Positions 1 through 6,784 of a stretch of DNA of 45,193 nucleotides are shown here, piece after piece. Position 1 is the stretch's first letter; each line of letters begins with the position of its first letter. The DNA is taken from the NCBI GenBank assembly GCA_002371615.1, contig DFGA01000007.1, positions 1-45,193 on the forward strand, given 5' to 3'. The position numbers were made by a program, and so were the translations under genes. This DNA comes from Lachnospiraceae bacterium UBA3762 (GTDB lineage Bacteria > Bacillota > Clostridia > Lachnospirales > Lachnospiraceae). The notes under the pieces are model-generated. The model did not search any database. It was not told where the DNA came from and was given only the letters and a program-made list of their open reading frames with translations.

Positions 1-90
1 CTGAAATCTGGAATTAAAAGCAATGGCTATGTATACGGCCCAAAATGTCCCATTGCAAATTATAACAATATAAGATATTATAGTTTCTGA
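1..90 (+). CDS. C-terminal end of an unknown protein (partial)
   Basis: The first frame is open from the window edge to a TGA at 88-90 and encodes 29 residues ending YNNIRYYSF. The start lies outside the window. The composition (Gly, Asn and Tyr rich, one Cys) is compatible with a real protein end, but 29 codons is too little for family assignment. No terminator is visible between it and the nitroreductase. It could also be a chance open frame. Confidence 0.35.
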   Translation: MKSGIKSNGYVYGPKCPIANYNNIRYYSF

Positions 91-168
91 TAATTGAAAC
101 ACACAACATATTGTTGCATTTGATTATTATTTATCAGTTTTTGTACGAAATACTGTAAGGAGGCAGCT

Positions 169-708
169 ATGGAAGCACTGGAAAACATCCGCACAAGAAG
201 AAGCATACGTAAGTTTACCGACGAGCCGGTTGACCATACCACATTGGAGAAAATCGTGGAGGCAGCATCTTATTCACCCTCCTGGAAGAACACTCAGATA
301 GTCAGATACATCGCAGTTGAAGATCCGGCTCTTAAAGCAAGGATCGCCAAGGAATGCACCACCGGATTTACTTACAATGCCGGAACGATGGATTCGGCGC
401 CGATGATAATCGCGGTTACGGTTATCAAGGGCAGATGCGGTTTCGAGAAGGACGGATCATACACCACCAGCCGCAAGGATACATGGCAGATGTTTGATGC
501 CGGGATCGCATCGCAAACGTTTTGCCTCGCAGCTCATGAATACGGCCTCGGCACCGTTATTATGGGAATATTTGACGATACTCTTTCAGATGTTCTTGAG
601 ATTCCCGAGAATCAGGAACTTGTCAATCTCATATGTATAGGACATCCGGCCGAGGCACCCGAAATGCCCAAGAGAAAATCGGTATCGGATCTGTTGTCTT
701 ACAAATGA
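169..708 (+). CDS. Nitroreductase-family FMN oxidoreductase
   Basis: A 179-aa single-domain protein of the nitroreductase fold: an FMN-binding, usually homodimeric cytoplasmic enzyme that uses NAD(P)H to reduce nitro compounds, quinones or related acceptors. The N-terminal RTRRSIRKF motif (about residues 8-16) is the FMN phosphate-binding signature. The SPSWKNTQ segment and the C-terminal IGHPAEAP segment are also typical. The length matches short family members. The start is set by AAGGAGG 7 nt upstream of ATG 169. A strong intrinsic terminator follows directly. The substrate cannot be read from sequence, and the proximity to pyrB need not mean a pyrimidine role. Confidence 0.9.
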   Translation: MEALENIRTRRSIRKFTDEPVDHTTLEKIVEAASYSPSWKNTQIVRYIAVEDPALKARIAKECTTGFTYNAGTMDSAPMIIAVTVIKGRCGFEKDGSYTTSRKDTWQMFDAGIASQTFCLAAHEYGLGTVIMGIFDDTLSDVLEIPENQELVNLICIGHPAEAPEMPKRKSVSDLLSYK

Positions 709-713
709 TTTTC

Positions 714-740
714 AGAGTCTCCTTTCGGAGACTCTTTTTT
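714..740 (+). terminator. Strong intrinsic terminator/attenuator ahead of pyrB
   Basis: A perfect 9-bp stem (AGAGTCTCC / GGAGACTCT) with a TTTC loop is followed by six T residues. It lies just after the nitroreductase stop and only 28 nt before the pyrB ATG, so pyrB must be transcribed either by read-through or from a promoter inside the nitroreductase gene. Confidence 0.9.
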
Positions 741-768
741 GTTATGCAGATAAGGAAGGGAGAATGTA

Positions 769-1683
769 ATGCGCCATTTAATGAGCCCCATGGACTTTTC
801 CGTGGAAGAGTTGGATACTCTTATGGACCTTGCCGATGACATCCAAAAGGATCCGGCAAAATATGCCCATAAGTGCGACGGCAAAATACTTGCCACATGC
901 TTCTATGAGCCGTCAACAAGAACAAGATTATCTTTTGAATCCGCAATGCTTCGTCTGGGAGGACAGGTACTCGGATTTGCCACCGCGGATTCTTCAAGCG
1001 CGGCAAAAGGTGAAAGCGTTTCGGACACGATAAGGATAATATCAAGCTACGCCGATATCTGTGCAATGCGTCATCCCAAAGAAGGTGCTCCGATGGTTGC
1101 GGCAAGCAAATCATGGATACCCGTCATCAATGCGGGCGACGGCGGGCACCAGCACCCCACGCAGACACTTACCGACCTTATGACCATAAGGTCACTTAAA
1201 GGAAGCCTGTCAAACATGACGATAGGACTGTGCGGAGATCTCAAATTCGGGCGGACCGTTCACTCCCTCATCAATGCTCTGATCAGATATGAGAATGTAT
1301 CATTTGTTTTCATATCTCCGCCCGAACTTAAAATACCCGATTACATCAGGGAGGATGTGCTGATCAAAAACAACGTCAAATTCGAGGAAGTGATAAAGCT
1401 TGACGATGTGATGCCAAAGCTTGACATACTCTACATGACAAGAGTACAGCGGGAGCGATTCTTCAATGAGGAAGATTACGTAAGACTCAAGGATTTTTAT
1501 GTACTCAACAAAGAAAAAATGGCGCTTGCCAAGAAAGATATGATGGTCCTGCACCCTCTTCCGAGAGTAAACGAGATCTCGGTTGAAGTTGACGAAGACG
1601 AAAGAGCTATGTATTTCAAGCAGGTCAGATACGGAATGTATATCAGGATGGCACTTATATTGACACTGCTTGAGATAAAATGA
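769..1683 (+). CDS. pyrB: Aspartate carbamoyltransferase catalytic subunit
   Basis: PyrB (304 aa) condenses carbamoyl phosphate with L-aspartate to N-carbamoyl-aspartate, the first committed step of de novo pyrimidine synthesis. The carbamoyl-phosphate motif STRTR is at residues 49-53, a HPTQTL motif lies mid-protein and HPLPRV is near the C-terminus, all in the usual order. Length is normal for the catalytic chain. The start is supported by an AAGGAAGGGAG ribosome binding site. pyrI follows after 43 nt, so the c6r6-type allosteric holoenzyme is expected. An intrinsic terminator sits immediately upstream, suggesting control by attenuation or transcription from inside the preceding gene. Confidence 0.97.
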   Translation: MRHLMSPMDFSVEELDTLMDLADDIQKDPAKYAHKCDGKILATCFYEPSTRTRLSFESAMLRLGGQVLGFATADSSSAAKGESVSDTIRIISSYADICAMRHPKEGAPMVAASKSWIPVINAGDGGHQHPTQTLTDLMTIRSLKGSLSNMTIGLCGDLKFGRTVHSLINALIRYENVSFVFISPPELKIPDYIREDVLIKNNVKFEEVIKLDDVMPKLDILYMTRVQRERFFNEEDYVRLKDFYVLNKEKMALAKKDMMVLHPLPRVNEISVEVDEDERAMYFKQVRYGMYIRMALILTLLEIK

Positions 1684-1726
1684 CTATGACAGTTGTCGGA
1701 AGGGACGGTTATTAGGAGGCGAAGAT

Positions 1727-2155
1727 ATGTTAAATGTAGGAAAGATAGAAGAAGGATTTGTTCTTGATCATATGAATGCCGGTGAGAGTCTTCGTATATA
1801 CCATGACTTAAAGCTTGATGAACTCGACTGTACCGTTGCCATGATAATGAACGCAAAAAGCGAAAAAATGGGCAAAAAGGATATTCTGAAGGTAGAGTGT
1901 CCTATTGATATGCTCGATCTTGATGTACTCGGTTTCATAGATCATAAGATAACCGTGAATGTCATAAAGGACGGGGAGATCGTTGAAAAAAAGCGTCTGC
2001 ATCTGCCCAAGGAGATCAAAAACGTTATTAAATGCAAAAATCCCAGATGCATCACGAGCATTGAGCAGGAACTCGATCACATTTTCGTTCTGACCGATCC
2101 CGAAACCGAAACATACAGATGTAAGTATTGTGAGGAGACTTATTCAAGGATATAA
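1727..2155 (+). CDS. pyrI: Aspartate carbamoyltransferase regulatory subunit
   Basis: PyrI (142 aa) is the zinc-containing regulatory chain that binds nucleotide effectors and assembles PyrB trimers. An N-terminal effector-binding domain precedes a C-terminal zinc domain with the four ligands C103, C108, C132 and C135 (CKNPRC and CKYC). The start has a clean AGGAGG 8 nt upstream of the ATG. The Cys motifs are intact, so nucleotide feedback on PyrB is likely. After the stop the same frame stays open for 36 codons without a start; see the findings. Confidence 0.97.
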   Translation: MLNVGKIEEGFVLDHMNAGESLRIYHDLKLDELDCTVAMIMNAKSEKMGKKDILKVECPIDMLDLDVLGFIDHKITVNVIKDGEIVEKKRLHLPKEIKNVIKCKNPRCITSIEQELDHIFVLTDPETETYRCKYCEETYSRI

Positions 2156-2180
2156 AATCAAGGAATCCTTTGGTATTACT

Positions 2181-2201
2181 CAGGAGTTGGCTATTCTCCT
2201 G
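2181..2201 (+). other. Hairpin between pyrI and the PreA-like gene
   Basis: CAGGAG and CTCCTG form a 6-bp stem around a 9-nt loop in the 88-nt gap after pyrI. There is no T-run, so it is not an intrinsic terminator. It may mark processing or be incidental. Confidence 0.35.
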
Positions 2202-2243
2202 CCATCAGACAGATGATAAGTGCTCTTGTGAGAGGTGCAAAAT

Positions 2244-3737
2244 ATGTTATTACGGAATCAGATTAAACGATCAGATATGATTTCATGTTTATTGTGTATG
2301 GATGCTCCATGCAGCAAAGCTTGTAAACTGTTCGAACCGGGAAATGCCCTTAGAAGCATATGGTTTGATAATGCTGATGTTGCTTCTTTGCAGTTACCCA
2401 AAGGAAGTCCATGCATGAATTGCAATGCTCCATGCGAAGAGGCTTGTATAAGCAATTCCAAAGTGCCGGTCAAAAACCTGATGACCGAATTGGCAGAGAA
2501 AGTTCGTCCTATGACAGATATAGAATTGCCCGAAAATGAGGACCGGTTAAGCTGCGACATTTGCGGAGTGCCATTGGAGAATCCGTTTCTGCTTTCATCT
2601 TCAGTGGTTGCATCTACATATGATATGTGTGCCAGAGCCTTTGAAGCTGGTTGGGCGGGGGCCTGTTTTAAAACAATATGTTCTTTTGATATTCATGAGG
2701 CTTCGCCCCGATTTTCAGCAATCACCGGGGACAATGGAAGTATTATAGGCTTCAAAAATATCGAGCAGCTTTCTGACCATAGTGTAACTGAAAACATGCA
2801 CATTTTCAGAGAGTTAAAAAAGAATTATCCTACCAAATTCATCCTGGCATCTATTATGGGACAGAATGAAAAAGAGTGGGAATCTTTGGCAAGGCTTTGT
2901 GAGGAAAATGGAGCCGATGCCATAGAACTCAACTTTTCATGTCCTAACATGCAGGAGGACGGCCTGGGTTCTGATATCGGTCAGATTCCGGAACTGGTTG
3001 AAAAATATACAAGGGCTGCCAAGCGAAACACGTCAATACCTGTGCTTGCTAAGCTTACGCCAAATGTTGCAACAATGTCACCAGCAGCAGAAGCAGCACT
3101 TAGAGGCGGAGCCGATGGCATTGCGACAATTAACACAATAAAAAGTATTATTGGAGTCAATCCTCTTACTTTTGTTTCTGCACCGGCTATAAAAGGAAAA
3201 TCGTCAATAGGCGGATACAGTGGAAATGCCGTAAAACCGATTGCCCTGCGGTTTATTGCAGAGCTTGGACAAAACCCGAATCTAAAAGGGATGCATATTA
3301 GTGGAATGGGCGGAATAGAGACCTGGAGGGATTCATTGGAATTTATCCTAATGGGCGCGGGTTCAATTCAGATTACCACTGCGGTTATGCAATATGGATA
3401 CAGAATAATTGATGATTTGAAATCAGGCCTTAACTATTATTTGGCGCAAATGGCAATCAAGTCTATTAAAGACATAATTGGTGCAGGACTTGATTCAATC
3501 AGCGAATCAACTGATGTATTGGACAGAGATACCGTGCTATTTCCAAAATTTGATACCGATAAATGTATAGGCTGTGGAAGATGCGTAATCTCATGCAATG
3601 ACGGTGGGCATCAGGCAATTAGATTTGATGGACGCTGTCCTAAACTGGATGGCAACAAGTGTGTAGGATGTCATTTATGTCTTTTGGTATGCCCGCAGAA
3701 TGCGATATCATATAGCAAAAAGAGAGTTAACCGATAA
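2244..3737 (+). CDS. PreA-like dihydropyrimidine/dihydroorotate dehydrogenase-type Fe-S flavoprotein
   Basis: The N-terminal ~90 residues carry two Cys clusters (CLLCMDAPCSKAC and CMNCNAPCEEAC) like the [4Fe-4S] domain of mammalian DPD and glutamate synthase small subunits. A CDIC segment leads into a TIM-barrel dihydroorotate dehydrogenase domain with NFSCPN at residues 231-236 (active-site loop, candidate catalytic C233) and AKLTPNV. Two C-terminal ferredoxin motifs follow (CIGCGRCVISC, CVGCHLCLLVCP). Expected chemistry is FMN/Fe-S reduction of a pyrimidine or similar ring. At 498 aa it is longer than bacterial PreA (about 410 aa) because of the N-terminal cluster domain. No PreT partner is adjacent. 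ATG 2244 is chosen because AGAGGT lies 7 nt upstream; GTG 2235 has none. AT-richer codon use than pyrBI hints at separate origin. Confidence 0.8.
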   Translation: MLLRNQIKRSDMISCLLCMDAPCSKACKLFEPGNALRSIWFDNADVASLQLPKGSPCMNCNAPCEEACISNSKVPVKNLMTELAEKVRPMTDIELPENEDRLSCDICGVPLENPFLLSSSVVASTYDMCARAFEAGWAGACFKTICSFDIHEASPRFSAITGDNGSIIGFKNIEQLSDHSVTENMHIFRELKKNYPTKFILASIMGQNEKEWESLARLCEENGADAIELNFSCPNMQEDGLGSDIGQIPELVEKYTRAAKRNTSIPVLAKLTPNVATMSPAAEAALRGGADGIATINTIKSIIGVNPLTFVSAPAIKGKSSIGGYSGNAVKPIALRFIAELGQNPNLKGMHISGMGGIETWRDSLEFILMGAGSIQITTAVMQYGYRIIDDLKSGLNYYLAQMAIKSIKDIIGAGLDSISESTDVLDRDTVLFPKFDTDKCIGCGRCVISCNDGGHQAIRFDGRCPKLDGNKCVGCHLCLLVCPQNAISYSKKRVNR

Positions 3738-3746
3738 AGTGTTATA

Positions 3747-3963
3747 TCAATTCATTTTCTTTCCGCCAAAATACACTTCCTGCGGCTGTTTGTGGCTGAA
3801 TTCCTCGTGCTCTGCGGTCAGAAGGTCGGTGTCATAGTTCTCCCAAGTGGTCAAAAATGAATCTCCAGCCCGCCGATTCATATACATTTCCCGTAACACG
3901 GCCGTCTTTGTGCACATAAAAGCTTAAGCCCGGAACAAGATCCGGTCGGCTTTCATTATTCAT
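3747..3963 (-). pseudogene. Small hypothetical gene broken by a 1-nt frameshift
   Basis: Reading on the minus strand from ATG 3963, the frame encodes MNNESRPDLVPGL... and stops early at a TGA. Removing one T in the GACCACTTGGGAG stretch joins it to a second frame (DHWENYDTDLL...) that runs to a stop at 3747. The repaired product would be about 71 aa, ending YFGGKKMN. Both halves have coding-like composition and together fill the gap downstream of the LysM gene. I do not recognise the family. A sequencing error is the main alternative to decay. Confidence 0.5.
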
Positions 3964-3980
3964 AAACCATTCTCATCCCG

Positions 3981-4772
3981 CTATTTTACCTTAAGTGTCT
4001 GCCCGGGTATGATCAGGTTGGGATTCTTTATCACATCCCGGTTAAGATTGAAAATGACGATCCATTTATTACTGTCTCCAAGTTTGTTTTTCGCGATTGA
4101 ACTTAATGTATCCCCGGAAACGACGGTATACGTATCTGCCTCTGCTTTAGCCGGAGCAGAACTATCTGAAGCCTGTGTGCTTGAAGCCGTAATGAAGTAT
4201 GTATCATAATACTCGTCATACATTCCCAGGCATGCATCCGCCCCCGGATTTGTCGAAAGAGCCTTTTCTGCGACTGTCTCCCATGAACCGTACTTATTAT
4301 AGTAATACTCCGGTGTTCCGCCATTCTCGTTACCATAATTCTCAAGATTACTTTTCTTAACCTTGGCAAGCCCAACCGGATCATTCTTATAACTCTCAAG
4401 TCGTATTTCGTTCCTTCGGGTGCTGACTGCAATGGCTATATCCTTTACATCTGCTCCCGCTGTTTTCATTGTGGCAATCATCCCATAGAGCTCTTTTATG
4501 CTGTCATGGTATTCTTCTCTCTGCTTTCTCATCTCCTCCACGAAAACAGGATCCGACCAGTCATAAGCGGCATATTCCTTCAGACGTTCTGAATCCGGAC
4601 TGGGTGAATATCCGTATACCGCATTTGGATCGACCACTATATCCGCTGCTGCCTTGGGATTTTCCATTGGGTTATGAACATACTTTTCAGCTCCAAAAGC
4701 AGGAACAGAATTAATGATCATCAGCGCCATAATAAATAGAGTGATTGTTATTTTCTTTTTTATTCCTGTCAT
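3981..4772 (-). CDS. Secreted LysM-domain protein
   Basis: A 263-aa exported protein. The N-terminus has a basic start (MTGIKKK), a hydrophobic core (LFIMALMIINSVPAFG) and a likely signal-peptidase site after AFGA. The middle is hydrophilic and helical with no recognised fold. The last ~50 residues are a LysM domain (YTVVSGDTLSSIAKNKLGD ... NPNLIIPGQTLKV), which binds peptidoglycan or chitin-like glycans. An upstream in-frame ATG at 4787 is rejected because GGAGG overlaps that codon and is correctly spaced (8 nt) for ATG 4772. No catalytic domain is visible, so it is best described as a cell-wall-binding protein of unknown role. Confidence 0.85.
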   Translation of the reverse strand: MTGIKKKITITLFIMALMIINSVPAFGAEKYVHNPMENPKAAADIVVDPNAVYGYSPSPDSERLKEYAAYDWSDPVFVEEMRKQREEYHDSIKELYGMIATMKTAGADVKDIAIAVSTRRNEIRLESYKNDPVGLAKVKKSNLENYGNENGGTPEYYYNKYGSWETVAEKALSTNPGADACLGMYDEYYDTYFITASSTQASDSSAPAKAEADTYTVVSGDTLSSIAKNKLGDSNKWIVIFNLNRDVIKNPNLIIPGQTLKVK

Positions 4773-4837
4773 GTTGTTTGCCTCCATAATCTGATAACAT
4801 GTTTATTCACTCTCTTATGTTTTGTTATTATTTCTTA

Positions 4838-5161
4838 CTACAACTTTTCATTAACAAAGATCGTTGAGGTTGTTAAGGATGAAACCATAACACTCTCCTG
4901 ATTGAAAAATACACAAAGATCCTTTGCAATCTCCATAACTTCCTGTTCCGGGACGTTCATCAGCGTAAGCCTTAACGAGTTTTCCTCTGTGTAATGCCCA
5001 TCTTCATGAAAATATCCCCCATTTATCAACTGAACGGAAAAAGCTACCCGATAGCTTCGACATACATTTTTCAGAATGGAGAGATACTTTTCGGTTCCAA
5101 ACTTCTGGACTCCTGTCTCGGAATCATTTAGCCCGACATATATTGTGGTTTGGTGTGACAT
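4838..5161 (-). CDS. Hypothetical protein, 107 aa
   Basis: An unrecognised soluble protein beginning MSHQTTIYVGLND, with alternating beta/alpha character and a central FHEDGHYTEENSLRLTL segment. It has no signal peptide or membrane segment. Ribosome binding is weak (GGGAG about 14 nt upstream). It lies between the LysM gene and the FGGY-kinase remnant on the same strand. No catalytic motif is evident. The composition supports a real gene. Confidence 0.6.
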   Translation of the reverse strand: MSHQTTIYVGLNDSETGVQKFGTEKYLSILKNVCRSYRVAFSVQLINGGYFHEDGHYTEENSLRLTLMNVPEQEVMEIAKDLCVFFNQESVMVSSLTTSTIFVNEKL

Positions 5162-5208
5162 AATATGTTGTTATTCTCCCTCAAATTTCGCCTGAGAGCA
5201 TACGTTCC

Positions 5209-5645
5209 TCAGCTTCGATTGAGCAGCTTAAATTTCTCTGCGTTGGAACGGTAAAGTCCCTTAAATACCTTGTAATTTCTATCGTAGATATCCTTGTTGG
5301 CAGCATTTGGCATGTTGTATCGGAAGTCTTTACCTTTCTCATTTCACATTCCAACAGCCAGCGCAAATGATAACAAATGCCCTCGAGGACAGCCCTTATC
5401 ATGTCCCTCTTTCCGTTCTCAACCCTAATGTTGAAGAAAATCCCACCTGCATTTGAATCTTCAAACGGACATCTGTTTCCGTGAAGCCACGGAGTAAAGA
5501 TCACACCGTTTGCGCCCGGCGGCACCTTGCTTACTTCATCAGAGAGATAGTCATAAAGGCTCAGACGTCTGCTTTCGACATCGGTGATCTTGGCACTGTC
5601 TATATATAATCCCAACTCATCCAATGCAAGATGCATAATGGCCAA
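5209..5645 (-). pseudogene. Xylulokinase-type FGGY carbohydrate kinase, remnant
   Basis: The minus strand encodes a piece of an FGGY sugar kinase close to clostridial xylulokinases: PGANGVIFTPWLHGNRCPFE, FFNIRVENG and IRAVLEGICYH are family-typical. About the first half of the enzyme is missing upstream, where the ABC operon terminator now lies. After LLECEMRKVKTSDT the reading is lost. A second frame (DIYDRNYKVFKGLYRSNAEK, ending LNRS and a stop at 5209) supplies the normal C-terminus, with the intervening ATP-binding GGG region deleted. The gene has therefore suffered 5' truncation, an internal deletion and a frameshift and cannot be active. Confidence 0.85.
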
Positions 5646-5649
5646 CTCA

Positions 5650-5667
5650 AAACACTGTCAAAGACAG
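5650..5667 (-). terminator. Intrinsic terminator of the ABC operon
   Basis: On the minus strand CTGTC-TTT-GACAG forms a short hairpin followed by TGTTTTG. It lies 14-31 nt past the stop of the ABC ATPase gene. The stem is only 5 bp, so termination is probably partial. Confidence 0.5.
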
Positions 5668-5680
5668 GATTATTATATCA

Positions 5681-6784
5681 CTATTTTGTCTGCACCGTAG
5701 ATTTGATTTTAATATACAGACTGTTAGGCAGCGTCTCCGTCTCCTTCCTGTCATACTCCATATGCTCTGCCATACTCTTCAATACCGTAATTCCCAGATC
5801 ATCAGCTGATTGTGTCAGATCAAGCTTTGCTCCGGCATATCTAAACGTCCATTCCGCCACTGATGTCTGCTCAGAATACTCGCAGACTGCCTGAACATGC
5901 AGCGGCGTAAGCAGAGGTATCAGCAGCTGCATTGTTTCCTCGAAGACAAGCCGGATTCGATTTGTCAGTTTTGATTCGATTTGATTCTTGCCACACCAAG
6001 CCTCAATCTTTCCAGCCATTCCAAGGAAGTCATAGTCCCGACTCTCAATGATAAGCTCAAGTACCTTGAGTCTGTGCACGAAGCGTCGGGTGTTCTCCCT
6101 CTTGGGCTGATCAAAAATCTGCTCCGGTGAGCCGTCCTCGTAAATACCGCCACCATCCATGTAAAATACCCGATTTGAAATTGCCTTGGCAAAATTCATC
6201 TCGTGGGTAACGATCATCATTGTCTTTCCTGTCTTAGCAAGATCCCGAATGACCGCCTGCACCTCTCCCACCATTGTGGGATCCAGAGCACTGGTAGGCT
6301 CGTCCAGCAGAATCACTTCCGGATTCATTGCCAGTGTGCGGGCTATGGCAATACGTTGTTTCTGTCCGCCGGACAGCTCGTCAGGATAGTTAAGTGCCTT
6401 TTCCGCCAACCCCACCGTCCGCAGCAGATGCATTCCGGTATCATAAGCTTCCTGTTTGCTCTTACCCAGCAAATCCATCGGTGCCATCATTATATTTTCG
6501 ATCACGGTCTTGTGATCGAACAGGTTAAAGCTCTGAAACACCATTCCCATTCTCTGCCGCACCTTATTAATGTCGCAATCCGGATCCGTAACTTCAATAT
6601 CATCCACCCAGATTCTGCCGGCAGTTGGCTTTTCCAACCTGTTGATGCATCTTAGCAGCGTACTCTTACCCGTGCCGGATGGGCCGATGACAGCGATCAC
6701 GTCACCATCATGTATTTCCACACTCACATCCTTAAGCGGTGTGACATTTGCATATTGTTTTTTCAGATGCTCTATTCTAATCAT
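5681..6784 (-). CDS. Polar amino-acid ABC transporter ATPase with GHKL/anti-sigma-like C-terminal domain
   Basis: Residues 1-240 are a GlnQ-type ATPase: Walker A GPSGTGKST at 34-42, signature LSGGQKQR at 137-144, Walker B VILLDEP near 157-163, H-loop H194. Family members end near residue 245, but this protein continues to 367. The extra domain has an N-box-like helix (IRLVFEETMQLL, 277-288) and an end resembling HATPase_c_2 anti-sigma kinases (DDLGITVLKSMAEHMEYDR, 328-346, then a final beta strand). A clear DxGxG ATP-lid motif is not evident, so it may bind ligand or protein rather than phosphorylate. The ATG overlaps the permease stop by 8 nt, implying translational coupling with the transporter it energises. 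Confidence 0.88.
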   Translation of the reverse strand: MIRIEHLKKQYANVTPLKDVSVEIHDGDVIAVIGPSGTGKSTLLRCINRLEKPTAGRIWVDDIEVTDPDCDINKVRQRMGMVFQSFNLFDHKTVIENIMMAPMDLLGKSKQEAYDTGMHLLRTVGLAEKALNYPDELSGGQKQRIAIARTLAMNPEVILLDEPTSALDPTMVGEVQAVIRDLAKTGKTMMIVTHEMNFAKAISNRVFYMDGGGIYEDGSPEQIFDQPKRENTRRFVHRLKVLELIIESRDYDFLGMAGKIEAWCGKNQIESKLTNRIRLVFEETMQLLIPLLTPLHVQAVCEYSEQTSVAEWTFRYAGAKLDLTQSADDLGITVLKSMAEHMEYDRKETETLPNSLYIKIKSTVQTK

